Source: Seohaeicola saemankumensis (GTDB taxonomy: Bacteria; Pseudomonadota; Alphaproteobacteria; Rhodobacterales; Rhodobacteraceae). Taken from it: a DNA stretch of 64,000 bases. Location: contig NZ_JAIUZI010000001.1 in assembly GCF_020171285.1 (NCBI RefSeq), positions 1-64,000 on the forward strand, given 5' to 3'. The notes under the pieces were generated by a model. That model ran no database searches, was not told the origin of the DNA, and was given only the letters and a program-made list of their open reading frames with translations. Below are positions 46,630 to 56,079 of the stretch, in pieces. The stretch's first letter is position 1. Each line of letters opens with the position of its first letter. A program made the position numbers and the translations under genes.

Positions 46630-47922
46630 ATGAAAGACGGCGATCCGAAGGACCAAACCGGCAAGCATCCGACACCGCATCTGGACGAGTTGGAGGATGG
46701 CCCCTGGCCCAGCTTTGTCACCGGGCTGAAACGCCTGCGCGACGAGGGGTCGGACGGCAACCAGAAGATGATGAACGACCTGCTGGGCCAGTTGAACCAT
46801 TCCTATGAAAACCGGATGGGCTACTGGAAGGGGGGCACCGTGTCCGTCTTTGGCTATGGCGGCGGTATCATCCCGCGTTTCTCGGAGGTGGCCGACAAGT
46901 TTCCCGAGTCCAAGGAGTTTCACACGCTGCGGGTGATGCCGCCGGCGGGCTACCACTATACCACCGACATCCTGCGCAAGATGTGCGATATCTGGGAAGA
47001 GCACGGCTCGGGTCTGATCGCCTTTCACGGCCAGTCGGGCGACATCATGTTCCAGGGCTGCACCACCGAGAACACGCAGAAGGCCTTTGACGCGCTGAAC
47101 GAGATCGGGTTTGACCTGGGCGGTGCCGGACCGGCGCTGCGCACGGCGATGTCCTGCGTCGGCCACGCCCGCTGTGAACAGTCCTGCTATGACGAAGTGC
47201 GCGCGCACCGGACCATTATCAACAAGCTGCTGGACGAGATGCACCGCCCGGCGCTGCCCTACAAGTTCAAGTTCAAGTTCTCGGGCTGCGCAAACGACTG
47301 CGTCAACGCCATCCACCGCGCGGATTTCGCGGTGATCGGCACCTGGCGCGACGACATCAAGATCGACCAGGAAAAGGTCAAGGAGCATGTCGCCGAGAAG
47401 GGCCGCAAATATACCATCGACACCGTGGTTTCGATGTGTCCGACCCGTGCGATTTCGTTGAACGACGACGACACGCTGGAGATCGACAACAAGTCCTGCG
47501 TGCGCTGCATGCATTGCATCAACGTGATGACCAAGGCGCTGTCGCCCGGCGACGACCGGGGTGTCTCGGTGATGATCGGCGGCAAGCGGGCGCTGAAGAT
47601 CGGCGATCTGATGGGCATCATGGTGGTGCCCTTCATGAAGCTTGAGACCGACGAGGATTTCGAGAAGCTGGAAGAATTCGCCGAGAACGTGGTGGAATTC
47701 TTTGCCGACAACGCGCTGGAGCATGAACGCATCGGCGAAACCATCGACCGGATCGGCCTGCCGGCCTTCCTCGAGGCGATGGAGATCGAGGTCGACCCCA
47801 ACATGGTCAATCACCCGCGCACCTCTTGTTACGTGCGCACCGACGATTTCGACGACGAGGCCGCCAAGTGGTTCGAGCGCAAGGCGCACAAGGCCGGCCT
47901 GTCGGTCGGCGCCGACGACTGA
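46630..47922 (+). CDS. dsrA: dissimilatory sulfite reductase alpha subunit (oxidative type)
   Basis: 430 residues. Catalytic partner of DsrB in the alpha2beta2 siroheme enzyme, which here probably oxidises DsrC-bound sulfur to sulfite in the cytoplasm. The siroheme-[4Fe-4S] cysteines are in CVGHARCEQSC (CX5C) and SGCANDC (CX3C) near 178-220; the inserted ferredoxin domain has CPTRAISL and SCVRCMHCINVM (about 275-310). Start ATG 46630 after GGGAGGAAGC gives the usual N-terminus; an upstream open extension lacks conserved features. First gene of the dsr operon, followed 23 bases later by dsrB. Confidence 0.97.
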   Translation: MKDGDPKDQTGKHPTPHLDELEDGPWPSFVTGLKRLRDEGSDGNQKMMNDLLGQLNHSYENRMGYWKGGTVSVFGYGGGIIPRFSEVADKFPESKEFHTLRVMPPAGYHYTTDILRKMCDIWEEHGSGLIAFHGQSGDIMFQGCTTENTQKAFDALNEIGFDLGGAGPALRTAMSCVGHARCEQSCYDEVRAHRTIINKLLDEMHRPALPYKFKFKFSGCANDCVNAIHRADFAVIGTWRDDIKIDQEKVKEHVAEKGRKYTIDTVVSMCPTRAISLNDDDTLEIDNKSCVRCMHCINVMTKALSPGDDRGVSVMIGGKRALKIGDLMGIMVVPFMKLETDEDFEKLEEFAENVVEFFADNALEHERIGETIDRIGLPAFLEAMEIEVDPNMVNHPRTSCYVRTDDFDDEAAKWFERKAHKAGLSVGADD

Positions 47923-47945
47923 GCGCGGGCGAGGGAGGACAACAG

Positions 47946-49025
47946 ATGAACGAACAGAGCAAACCCCGCGTCCCCGATGAGGTCGGCGTACCGGATCCGT
48001 TCCAGTACATGCACCCGGTGATGAAGGCGAACTACGGCAACTGGGACTGGCACGATCGGCCTCGCGCCGGGGTGTTGCGCCACGTGGCGAAATCCGGCGA
48101 TGTCATTTATACCGTGCGCGCCGGGACACAGCGGCAGATGGACGTGTTCACCATCCGCAAGCTGGCCGATATCGGCGATAAATACGCCGACGGTCACATC
48201 CGTTTCACCACGCGGTCGAACATCGAATACATGGTCGCCGAAGAGGCCAAGGTCGCGCCGCTGATCGCGGCGCTGAACGAGGCCGGGTTCCCGGTGGGCG
48301 GCACCGGCGCGTCGGTCTCGATGATCAGCCACACGCAGGGCTGGCTGCACTGCGATATTCCGGGCACCGACGCCTCGGGCGTGGTCAAGGGGCTGATGGA
48401 CATGCTGCACGAGGAATTCGTGCAGGAGAAGATGCCCAACCGGCTGCGGATCACCACCAGCTGCTGCCAGATCAACTGTGGCGGGCAGGGCGATATCGCG
48501 GTGAACGTGCAATACACCAAGCCGCCCAAGATCAACCATGATCTGGTCGCCAACGTCTGCGAGCGCCCCGCCGTGGTGGCGCGCTGTCCGGTGGCGGCGA
48601 TCCGGCCCGCGATGGTCAACGGCAAGCCCTCGCTGGAAGTGGACGAAAAGAAATGTGTCTGCTGCGGTGCCTGCTACCCGCCATGCCCGCCGATGCAGAT
48701 CAACGGCGACGACAGCACCAAGATCGCGATCTGGGTGGGCGGCAAACATTCCAACGCCCGGTCGAAACCGACCTTTCACAAGCTGGCGGTGGCCAACCTG
48801 CCCAACAACGCGCCCCACTGGCCTGAGGTCAAGGAGGTCGTGCGCCGCATCGTCGAGGCCTACAAGGCCGACGCCAAGCACTGGGAGCGGATGGGCGAAT
48901 GGATCGAGCGCATCGGCTGGAACCGGTTCTTTGAAATGACAGACCTGGCCTTTACCAAGCACCACCTGGATACTTGGACCGGTGCGCGCAAGAGCATGAA
49001 CATGTCGGCGCATCTGCACTTCTGA
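47946..49025 (+). CDS. dsrB: dissimilatory sulfite reductase beta subunit (oxidative type)
   Basis: 359 residues. Beta subunit of DsrAB. TTSCCQINCGGQGDIAVN carries the siroheme-cluster cysteines; the ferredoxin insert shows CVCCGACYPPCPPM (about 237-250). GGTGASVSMISHTQGWLHC is typical of DsrB. ATG 47946 follows AGGGAGGA. Whether the pair belongs to the oxidative clade must come from phylogeny, but dsrEFH and dsrL in the same operon support it. Confidence 0.97.
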   Translation: MNEQSKPRVPDEVGVPDPFQYMHPVMKANYGNWDWHDRPRAGVLRHVAKSGDVIYTVRAGTQRQMDVFTIRKLADIGDKYADGHIRFTTRSNIEYMVAEEAKVAPLIAALNEAGFPVGGTGASVSMISHTQGWLHCDIPGTDASGVVKGLMDMLHEEFVQEKMPNRLRITTSCCQINCGGQGDIAVNVQYTKPPKINHDLVANVCERPAVVARCPVAAIRPAMVNGKPSLEVDEKKCVCCGACYPPCPPMQINGDDSTKIAIWVGGKHSNARSKPTFHKLAVANLPNNAPHWPEVKEVVRRIVEAYKADAKHWERMGEWIERIGWNRFFEMTDLAFTKHHLDTWTGARKSMNMSAHLHF

Positions 49026-49037
49026 GGGGTTTGACGG

Positions 49038-49430
49038 TTGAAAATCGGTGTTGTCATCAGCGAAGGGCCCTACACGCATCAGGCGGCGGACACGGCCTAT
49101 CACTTTGTCAAATCGGCGCTGGCCAAGGGCCACGAGGTGCCGCGCGTGTTCTTCTATCACGACGGCGTCAATGTCTCGACCCGGCTGAGCATCCCGCCGC
49201 AGGACGAACGCCACATCCAGAAGAACTGGTCGGCGCTGGCGGCTGAACACGGCGTCGATCTGGTGGTTTGCATCGCCGCCGCCCAGCGGCGCGGGCTGCT
49301 GGATGAAAACGAAGCGACCCGGCAAGGCAAGGACGCCAACAACATTGCCGAAGGGTTCCGCATCTCGGGGCTGGGGCAGCTGATCGAAATGGGCATCCAG
49401 ACCGACCGTCTGGTGATGTTCGGGGACTAG
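49038..49430 (+). CDS. dsrE: DsrE, sulfurtransferase subunit of DsrEFH
   Basis: 130 residues, TusD-like. The active-site Cys is in LVVCIAAAQRRGLLD (about 78). Acts with DsrF and DsrH as a hexameric sulfur relay to DsrC and is a marker of the oxidative dsr pathway. Starts at TTG 49038, 12 bases after dsrB. Confidence 0.95.
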   Translation: MKIGVVISEGPYTHQAADTAYHFVKSALAKGHEVPRVFFYHDGVNVSTRLSIPPQDERHIQKNWSALAAEHGVDLVVCIAAAQRRGLLDENEATRQGKDANNIAEGFRISGLGQLIEMGIQTDRLVMFGD

Positions 49431-49434
49431 GGCG

Positions 49435-49842
49435 ATGAGCGATATCAAGAAATTCCTCTATGTGAACCGCCGGGCGCCCTATGGCACGATCTATGCGTTG
49501 GAAAGCCTCGAGGTGGTGCTGATTGGCGCGGCCTTCGATCAGGACGTGTCGCTGGCCTTTCTCGACGACGGGGTGTTCCAGCTGACCAAGGGCCAGAACA
49601 CCGACGGCATCGGGGTCAAGAATTTTTCCCCGACCTTTCGGGCGCTGGGCGACTACGAGGTCACCAAGTTCTATGTCGAGCGCGAGTCGCTGGCCGAGCG
49701 CGGGCTGACCGAGGCCGACCTGCAGGAGATCACCTATGAGGACGAGGATGACGACTGGGCCGAGAAACCGTCAATCCGCGTGGTCGGGCGCGACGAGATG
49801 GCCGCGATCATGGCCGATCAGGACGTGGTCCTGAGTTTCTAG
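49435..49842 (+). CDS. dsrF: DsrF, TusC-like subunit of DsrEFH
   Basis: 135 residues. TusC-like start KKFLYVNRRAPYGTIYALESLEV. It contains no cysteine, so it is probably structural in the relay. Four bases separate it from dsrE. Confidence 0.94.
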   Translation: MSDIKKFLYVNRRAPYGTIYALESLEVVLIGAAFDQDVSLAFLDDGVFQLTKGQNTDGIGVKNFSPTFRALGDYEVTKFYVERESLAERGLTEADLQEITYEDEDDDWAEKPSIRVVGRDEMAAIMADQDVVLSF

Positions 49843-49855
49843 GGGAGGGCGAGAG

Positions 49856-50164
49856 ATGTCGACATTGCATACCGTGAACAAGTCGCCCTTTGCGACGCGG
49901 GATCTGCAAAGCTGTCTGGACCATTGCCGTGATGGCGATGCGGTCCTGATGATCGAAGACGGGGTCTATGGTGCGCTGGCCGGAACGGCGGTGTCCGATG
50001 CGGTCAGCGCCCGTGCCGGGGCGCTGAAAATCTATGTGCTGACCCCGGATGTGAATGCGCGCGGACTGCCCGAAGCGCGGTTGTCGGATGTGGTGACGGG
50101 GGTCGATTACGACGGTTTTGTCGATCTGGTCACCAGCCACGACCGCACCCAGGCCTGGCTTTAA
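49856..50164 (+). CDS. dsrH: DsrH, TusB-like subunit of DsrEFH
   Basis: 102 residues, TusB-like. Cysteines in DLQSCLDHCRDGDAVLMIEDG (about 20-24) include the expected one at the relay site. Completes dsrEFH. Ribosome site GGGAGGG precedes ATG 49856. Confidence 0.94.
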   Translation: MSTLHTVNKSPFATRDLQSCLDHCRDGDAVLMIEDGVYGALAGTAVSDAVSARAGALKIYVLTPDVNARGLPEARLSDVVTGVDYDGFVDLVTSHDRTQAWL

Positions 50165-50209
50165 CGAACAGCTCCCGTTTGGGGGCGGCAAGAGAGGAAC
50201 GAACGAAAC

Positions 50210-50542
50210 ATGTCATATCAGGTGAACGGTCACACGATCGAACATGACGAAGAAGGCTACATCACAAATCTGAGCGACTGGAGCAAGGAATTGGCCGACG
50301 AGATCGCCAAGACCGAAAACATCGAGATGAACGATGAGCACTGGGAAGTGGTGAACTTTCTTCGCGAATATTACGACGAATACCAGATCGCCCCGGCGGT
50401 GCGGGTTTTGATCAAGGCGATCAAGAAGTCGATGGGTCCCGACAAGGGCAACAACAAGTACATGTACGAGCTGTTCCCCTACGGGCCGGCAAAACAGGCC
50501 TGTAAGATCGCCGGCCTGCCGAAGCCCACGGGCTGCGTCTGA
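50210..50542 (+). CDS. dsrC: DsrC, sulfur-carrier substrate of DsrAB
   Basis: 110 residues. The two functional cysteines of the flexible C-terminal arm are present: Cys98 in QACKIAGL and the penultimate Cys109 in KPTGCV, eleven residues apart as in active DsrC. Carries persulfide/trisulfide sulfur from DsrEFH to DsrAB and is later reduced by DsrMKJOP. A double palindrome (50556-50602) immediately follows, which may raise dsrC mRNA abundance relative to dsrM onward. Confidence 0.97.
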   Translation: MSYQVNGHTIEHDEEGYITNLSDWSKELADEIAKTENIEMNDEHWEVVNFLREYYDEYQIAPAVRVLIKAIKKSMGPDKGNNKYMYELFPYGPAKQACKIAGLPKPTGCV

Positions 50543-50555
50543 CGCAACGGGGCCG

Positions 50556-50602
50556 CCGGAATTTTTCAAAAATTCCGGTCCGAATTCTTTGAAAGAATTC
50601 GG
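50556..50602. repeat. tandem double palindrome, copy C (between dsrC and dsrM)
   Basis: CCGGAATTTTT-C-AAAAATTCCGG (50556-50578) and CCGAATTCTTT-G-AAAGAATTCGG (50580-50602). No T-run follows and dsrM continues on the same strand, so partial attenuation or 3'-end stabilisation of a dsrA-C transcript is more likely than full termination. Same architecture as copies A, B and D. Confidence 0.65.
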
Positions 50603-50680
50603 GTTGAGCGGGTCGAGAGGATGGAAGAACACGCTGGCTGACCCGTGACACGGTCTGGCCGGCGACGGGAGGAGTTTGCC

Positions 50681-51415
50681 GTGCTGTCTGTGATCTATGC
50701 CTTGCTGTTCTGGGCCGCGACCGCAGTTCTGGTCGCGGGTCTGGCGGCCCGGATCCGCAAATACGCGCGCACCCCGGCACCGCTCAAGATCCCCACGACA
50801 CCTGCTCCGACCACGCAGGGTGGCGTGGTCCTGCGCATGCTGCGCGAGGTCGTCCTGTTCGAAAGCCTGTTCAAGTCGAACAAGTGGATCTGGCTGTTCG
50901 GCTGGACCTTTCACATGGCGATGTGGCTGGTTCTGCTCAGGCACCTTCGCTACTTCGTCGTGGACATCCCGTGGTGGTTGGCTTTTGTGCAGCCATTTGG
51001 CACCTATGCGGGGTTCGCGATGCTGGCCGGGCTGGCCGGTCTGTGGGCGCGGCGGTTTCTGGTTGAACGTATCCGCTATATCTCCAGCCCCTCAGATCAC
51101 CTTATGCTGGCGTTGCTGGTGATGATCGTCGGCAGCGGGCTAATGATGCGTTTCGTGGCGCATACCGACATCGTCGCGGTCAAGGTGTTCATGCTGGGCC
51201 TGATGCGGCTGCGCATCGAAACATTGCCCTCTGATCCCGTGCTGCTGGTGCATCTGGGCGGGGTTGCGGCGCTGATGATCGTTTTCCCGGTGTCCAAGCT
51301 GCTTCATGCGCCGGGTCTCTTCTTCAGCCCTTCGCGCAACCAGGTCGATAACCCGCGCGAACAGCGCCACCTCGCCCCATGGGCGGCGAAACTGGAGGGC
51401 GCGCGCGATGGCTGA
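50681..51415 (+). CDS. dsrM: DsrM, membrane cytochrome b subunit of DsrMKJOP
   Basis: 244 residues with about five or six helices and nitrate-reductase-gamma-like His residues (WTFHMAMWLVLLRHLRY; VLLVHLGGVAAL). Binds heme b and exchanges electrons with quinones. The start GTG 50681 follows GGGAGGAG and gives MLSVIYALLFW; an earlier GTG (50645) would add a charged extension. Overlaps dsrK by 8 bases. Confidence 0.93.
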   Translation: MLSVIYALLFWAATAVLVAGLAARIRKYARTPAPLKIPTTPAPTTQGGVVLRMLREVVLFESLFKSNKWIWLFGWTFHMAMWLVLLRHLRYFVVDIPWWLAFVQPFGTYAGFAMLAGLAGLWARRFLVERIRYISSPSDHLMLALLVMIVGSGLMMRFVAHTDIVAVKVFMLGLMRLRIETLPSDPVLLVHLGGVAALMIVFPVSKLLHAPGLFFSPSRNQVDNPREQRHLAPWAAKLEGARDG

Positions 51416-52931
51416 CGGCGATATCCCCAAGATGGATCACCCGCTGGACATTCCCTGCCTGAAACACGGCGCGATGGAGGGGCTGAAGCCCTTTCAGGCG
51501 GCGCCCGAGCATCAGGAAAAGCTGGGCTTTCCGGGCGAGCTGGTACCCGACTGGAAAGAGCGCGCGCTGGAGAAGATGGCCGAGCTGGCGGAAAAGAACC
51601 GCGCCTTTCAGGTCTATCTGGACACCTGCGTGAAATGCGGCGCCTGCACTGACAAGTGCCACTATTTTCTGGGCACCGGCGACCCCAAGAACATGCCGGT
51701 GGCCCGTCAGGACCTGCTGCGCAGCGTCTACCGGCGGTATTTCACCTTTGCGGGCAAGTACTTTCCGCAGCTGGTGGGCGCGCGGGACCTGACCGAAGAG
51801 GTGCTGGCGGAGTGGTATTCCTATTACCACCAGTGCAGCGAATGCCGCCGCTGCAGCGTGTTCTGTCCCTATGGTATCGACACCGCCGAGATCACCATGG
51901 CCGCGCGCGAGATCATGGACAGCATCGGCGTCGGCCAGAAATACAGCAACGAGATCATCGGCAAGGTCAAGGACATCGGCAACAACCTTGGCCTGAACCC
52001 AAAGGCCCTGCGCGCGACGCTGGAGGACCTGGAGGAGGATCTGGAGGACGATACCGGGATCTCGGTCCGGCTGCCGCTGGACGAACAGGGCGCCGATATC
52101 CTGCTGGTGACGCCATCGGCCGATTTTTTTGCCGAGCCGCATATCGACGGGCTGTTGGGATACGCAAAGGTGTTCCACGAGGCCGGGGTCAGCTGGACGT
52201 TGTCCAGCTATGCCTCGGAGGCGGCCAATTTCGGGCTGTTCATCGGGTCCTACGAGAACATGCGCGAGATTGCCCTGCGCATCCGCAAGGCGGCGCAAGA
52301 CCTGGGAGTGAAGCGGATCATCTTTGGCGAATGCGGCCACGCATGGCGGGTTGCCTATTCCTACCTGAACACGCTGGCGGGACCGTGGGATTTCCTGGAT
52401 CCCGATTATCCGGTGCCCCAGCATATCCTGGAGTTCACCTGGGCCGAGATCCAGAAGGGGACGTTGACGCTGGACAAATCGCGCAACGATCACATCCGGC
52501 TGACCTATCACGATAGTTGCAACGTGGCGCGCGCCAGCCGCATGGGCGACGAACCCGGCGGCCAGTTCGAGATCCCGCGCAACGTGATCCGGGCGGTTTG
52601 TAACCACTATTTCGACATGCCCGACGAGACCATTCGCGAGGCGACCCTGTGCTGCGGTGGTGGCGGCGGATTGCTGACCGATGATCTGATGGAGTTGCGC
52701 CAGAAAGGGGCAAGCCCCCGGATGACAGCGCTGCAGCAAACGACCGAGGACCACGGGGTCACGCATATGGCGGCGATCTGCGCCATCTGCAAAACGCAGT
52801 TTTCCAAGGTCATGCCGGCCTTTGGCTACGAGATGGATTCGGTCGTTTCCGTGCACCAGTTGGTGTCCAACGCGATCATTCTGACCGGCCAGGATACTGG
52901 TAAAGACGCGTTCGAGGAGGGAACGGAATGA
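51408..52931 (+). CDS. dsrK: DsrK, catalytic Fe-S subunit of DsrMKJOP (HdrD-like)
   Basis: 507 residues. Two ferredoxin-type motifs (CVKCGACTDKCHYF and CSECRRCSVFCPYG, about 68-165) and HdrD-type CCG elements (FGECGHAWR, HDSCNVARAS, CCGGGGGLL) that hold the non-cubane cluster acting on the DsrC disulfide. Start ATG 51408 lies within the 3' end of dsrM; DsrL's ATG overlaps its stop (ATGA). Sits on the cytoplasmic face with DsrM. Confidence 0.96.
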   Translation: MADGDIPKMDHPLDIPCLKHGAMEGLKPFQAAPEHQEKLGFPGELVPDWKERALEKMAELAEKNRAFQVYLDTCVKCGACTDKCHYFLGTGDPKNMPVARQDLLRSVYRRYFTFAGKYFPQLVGARDLTEEVLAEWYSYYHQCSECRRCSVFCPYGIDTAEITMAAREIMDSIGVGQKYSNEIIGKVKDIGNNLGLNPKALRATLEDLEEDLEDDTGISVRLPLDEQGADILLVTPSADFFAEPHIDGLLGYAKVFHEAGVSWTLSSYASEAANFGLFIGSYENMREIALRIRKAAQDLGVKRIIFGECGHAWRVAYSYLNTLAGPWDFLDPDYPVPQHILEFTWAEIQKGTLTLDKSRNDHIRLTYHDSCNVARASRMGDEPGGQFEIPRNVIRAVCNHYFDMPDETIREATLCCGGGGGLLTDDLMELRQKGASPRMTALQQTTEDHGVTHMAAICAICKTQFSKVMPAFGYEMDSVVSVHQLVSNAIILTGQDTGKDAFEEGTE

Positions 52932-54877
52932 ACGAGATGAGCAAGGATCAGGGGCTGACCTTCCGGCGTTTCCGCGAAGGCGAAACCGATGCTGACTGGG
53001 ATCTTGAGGAAAAGATCTTTAACGCCGATCATTCCCACAAATGCCCGACCTACGTCCATAAAACACCGCCGTGCCAGGGATCTTGCCCGTCCGGTCACGA
53101 AATCCGTGGCTGGCTGGCCATTGCGCGCGGGATGGACAAGCCGCCGGTCGAGGGCATGGCCTGGCAGGAATACGCGTTTCAGCGGATGGCGGCGGCCAAT
53201 CCGTTCCCTGCGACCATGGGCCGGGTCTGCCCCGCCCCGTGCGAGGCCGGCTGCAACCGTAACGAGGTGGACGATTACGTCGGCATCAACGGTGTCGAGC
53301 AATATGTCGGCGACTGGGCCAACGCCAACGGCGTGAAGCTGCCCGATGCCGGCGCCGACACGGGCAAGCGGGTGGCGGTGATCGGCGGCGGCCCGGCGGG
53401 CCTCTCGGCGGCGCTCTACCTGCGGCTGGACGGCCATGGCGTTACCCTGTTCGAGGCGCACGACAAGCTGGGCGGCATGATGCGCTATGGCATCCCCGGC
53501 TACCGCACTCCGCGCGACATGCTGGATACCGAGATCGGGCGGATCACCGATCTGGGCGTCGATGTGCGCACCGGCACCCGCGTCGGCACTGACGTCACGG
53601 TCGAAGAACTGGAGCGCGAGTACGACGCCATCTACTGGGCGATGGGTGCGCAGAACGGGCGGCCGCTGCCGATCCCCGGCTGGGAAGGCACCGACAACTG
53701 CATCAACGGGATCGAGTTCCTCGACGCCTTTAACCAGGGTTACGTGCTGGGCACCGCGCAGCGGGTGGTCGTGGTGGGCGGCGGCGATACCTCGGTCGAC
53801 GTGGCGTCGGTCGCGCGGCGTCTGGGTCGGATCACAAAGGTCAGCCAGCCCGAGCACCCTGACGGCACCCTGATCGATTTCACCGGCCATGATGTTGCCG
53901 GATCGCTCACCCGCGAGGGGATGCAGGCGACGCTGACCTCGCTGTTCCCGATCGAAGGAATGACAGCGGCGGAGCGCGAGCGCGAGGATGCGATCCGCGA
54001 GGGCATCGACATCAGGGGCGGGGTGATGCCGCTGGAGGTGATTAAGAACTCCGAAGGCAAGGCCGTCGCACTTAAGATGTGCGAATGTGAAATGGATGGC
54101 ATGAAACCGGTCCCGCGCGAGGGCACCGAGTTCGAGATCGAATGCGATATCATCATCGCGGCGATCGGCCAGATGGGCAATTTCGCGGGGCTGGAGGATA
54201 TGGACGGCGGTCGCGGGTTCATCGACGCCGCCCCGAACTACAAGGTCAAGGGCCGCGACAAGCATTTTGCCGGCGGTGACATCCTGCGCCCGCATCTGCT
54301 GACCACCGCCATCGGTCAGGGCCGCATTGGCGCACAGGTGATCACCGATTTCCTGGATGACGGCGAGGTGGCGAAACGGCCCCGCGTGGACGTGCATCAC
54401 TTTAACCTGATGCAGGAACTGCAGCAGCGGGAAAAAGCGCCGGGTGCCTACGACCACCTGCAAACGCGGGGCACCGATGACGCCGGCTTTGCGGTGCACA
54501 ACTACGAAGACCGAGGCGCGGCACAGATCATCCCGCATACGGAACTGTTCAAGGGACACTTCAACTTTGTCCCGCGCGAGACCCGCGAGGAAATCCACAT
54601 CGAGGGCGACGACGTTCTGGGCAATTTCGAGGAGCGTATTGTCGGCTTCAGCGAGGAACAGGCGCAGAAGGAAGGCGAACGCTGCATGTCCTGCGGCATG
54701 TGTTTCGAATGCGACAACTGCGTGATCTTCTGCCCACAGGACGCCGTGCACCGGGTCAAGAAGGCGGACCGCACCGTCGGGCGCTATGTCTACACCGATT
54801 ACAACGCCTGCGTGGGCTGTCACATCTGCATGGATGTCTGTCCGACCGGCTACATCAAGATGGGATTGGGAGAGTAG
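52928..54877 (+). CDS. dsrL: DsrL, iron-sulfur flavoprotein NAD(P)H:acceptor oxidoreductase
   Basis: 649 residues. N-terminal GltD-like cysteine region (CPTYVHKTPPCQGSCPSGHE), FAD fold GGGPAGLSAALYL (about 155), NAD-binding GGGDTSVDVAS (about 285), and C-terminal CMSCGMCFECDNCVIFCP plus CVGCHICMDVCPTGYI (two ferredoxin-type clusters, about 585-645). DsrL is essential for the oxidative DsrAB reaction, coupling it to NAD(P)H formation. Its place between dsrK and dsrJ is the classical order. Confidence 0.95.
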   Translation: MNEMSKDQGLTFRRFREGETDADWDLEEKIFNADHSHKCPTYVHKTPPCQGSCPSGHEIRGWLAIARGMDKPPVEGMAWQEYAFQRMAAANPFPATMGRVCPAPCEAGCNRNEVDDYVGINGVEQYVGDWANANGVKLPDAGADTGKRVAVIGGGPAGLSAALYLRLDGHGVTLFEAHDKLGGMMRYGIPGYRTPRDMLDTEIGRITDLGVDVRTGTRVGTDVTVEELEREYDAIYWAMGAQNGRPLPIPGWEGTDNCINGIEFLDAFNQGYVLGTAQRVVVVGGGDTSVDVASVARRLGRITKVSQPEHPDGTLIDFTGHDVAGSLTREGMQATLTSLFPIEGMTAAEREREDAIREGIDIRGGVMPLEVIKNSEGKAVALKMCECEMDGMKPVPREGTEFEIECDIIIAAIGQMGNFAGLEDMDGGRGFIDAAPNYKVKGRDKHFAGGDILRPHLLTTAIGQGRIGAQVITDFLDDGEVAKRPRVDVHHFNLMQELQQREKAPGAYDHLQTRGTDDAGFAVHNYEDRGAAQIIPHTELFKGHFNFVPRETREEIHIEGDDVLGNFEERIVGFSEEQAQKEGERCMSCGMCFECDNCVIFCPQDAVHRVKKADRTVGRYVYTDYNACVGCHICMDVCPTGYIKMGLGE

Positions 54878-54879
54878 GC

Positions 54880-55332
54880 ATGGTCCGTCTGCTTTTGCCT
54901 CTCGTGTTGATGCTGGCAGCGGGGATGTCGGCGGCAGGGGATCGTTCCTCCCTCTGGCCCGACGTCCCCAAGGCCACAGGCGCGCCGCATGCCGAGGGCA
55001 ACGCGTACTGGCGCAAGCATCACATGGAGATGATGCGCCACGACCGCGACCTGACGATGCGCGACGGCGACCGCATGATCGCCGCCAGCCTGAAGGGGTG
55101 TTTCGACTGCCACACGGTCACCGACGAGACCGGCGCGACCGTGACCTATGCGAGCGAAAAGCACTTTTGCCGGTCCTGCCACGATTTCGCGGCGGTCAAG
55201 GTCGATTGCTTCATGTGCCATCGCTCGACGCCGGACGGGGTCGATGAAACCGTGGATCACGCCGCGCTGACAGACCGCAGGGCGGGCGACATCCTCGCCT
55301 ATCTGCGCGCCATCGGGGAGGGCGGCGAATGA
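54880..55332 (+). CDS. dsrJ: DsrJ, periplasmic triheme cytochrome c
   Basis: 150 residues. Signal peptide/anchor MVRLLLPLVLMLAAGMSAAG, then three CXXCH sites: CFDCH, CRSCH and CFMCH. Other Met, His and Cys residues could supply the unusual ligands known in DsrJ. Start ATG 54880, two bases after the dsrL stop; ends overlapping dsrO by 4 bases. Confidence 0.95.
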   Translation: MVRLLLPLVLMLAAGMSAAGDRSSLWPDVPKATGAPHAEGNAYWRKHHMEMMRHDRDLTMRDGDRMIAASLKGCFDCHTVTDETGATVTYASEKHFCRSCHDFAAVKVDCFMCHRSTPDGVDETVDHAALTDRRAGDILAYLRAIGEGGE

Positions 55333-56069
55333 CCCGGATAAAGGGCGCCGAACTGAGCCGCCGCGATTTCCTGCGCAGCGGCGCCGCCGTGGCCTCGGCC
55401 ACGCTGGCGCCGGGGGTGACGTTGATCGCTTTTGGCGGGTCGCAGGCGCAGGCGGCGGCGGATGCGGGCAAACGCTGGGGGCTGCTGATCGACGCAGGCA
55501 AATGCGACGCCGATTGTTCGGCCTGCGTATCGGCCTGCCGTGACGAAAACGGCTGGGGCGGTCATGGCGACGCCGACCGAGACGCCCAGTGGATCCGCAA
55601 GGTAACGCTGCAACACAAGGCAACCGGGCACGAGACAACGATGCCGGTAATGTGCCAGCACTGTGCCGAACCGCCCTGCGTCGATGTCTGTCCGACTGGC
55701 GCTTCGTTCAAACGGGTCGACGGTATCGTTCTGGTCGACAAGCACACCTGCATCGGCTGCCGTTATTGCATGATGGCCTGTCCGTTCAAGGCGCGGTCCT
55801 TTGTGCACGAACCGGTGGTGAACCAGAAATCCCACGCGCCGCGCGGGCAGGGCACCGTCGAAAGCTGCACCCTGTGCGTACACCGCGTCGACGCCGGCGG
55901 CACCCCCGCCTGTGTCGAAGCCTGCGCCGGGGCTGGTTACGAGGCGATCCTGTTTGGCGACCTGAACGACCCCGACAGCCAGATCTCGAAACGGTTGGCC
56001 GAGTACCCATCCGCCGCTTTGCGCCCTGACCTGAATCTCGGGCAAGGCGTCCGCTACGCGAATTTGTGA
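55329..56069 (+). CDS. dsrO: DsrO, periplasmic ferredoxin-like subunit
   Basis: 246 residues with a Tat signal (LSRRDFLRSG) and four [4Fe-4S] motifs: CDADCSACVSAC, CQHCAEPPCVDVCPTGA, CIGCRYCMMACPFKA and CTLCVHRVDAGGTPACVEAC. Transfers electrons between DsrJ and DsrP on the periplasmic side. Confidence 0.95.
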   Translation: MTRIKGAELSRRDFLRSGAAVASATLAPGVTLIAFGGSQAQAAADAGKRWGLLIDAGKCDADCSACVSACRDENGWGGHGDADRDAQWIRKVTLQHKATGHETTMPVMCQHCAEPPCVDVCPTGASFKRVDGIVLVDKHTCIGCRYCMMACPFKARSFVHEPVVNQKSHAPRGQGTVESCTLCVHRVDAGGTPACVEACAGAGYEAILFGDLNDPDSQISKRLAEYPSAALRPDLNLGQGVRYANL

Positions 56070-56079
56070 GGGACCGGCC

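Noticed and set aside
50556..50602. End of the dsr operon at the palindrome after dsrC
   Set aside because: No T-run after the stems and dsrM-dsrN continue on the same strand, so complete termination is unlikely.
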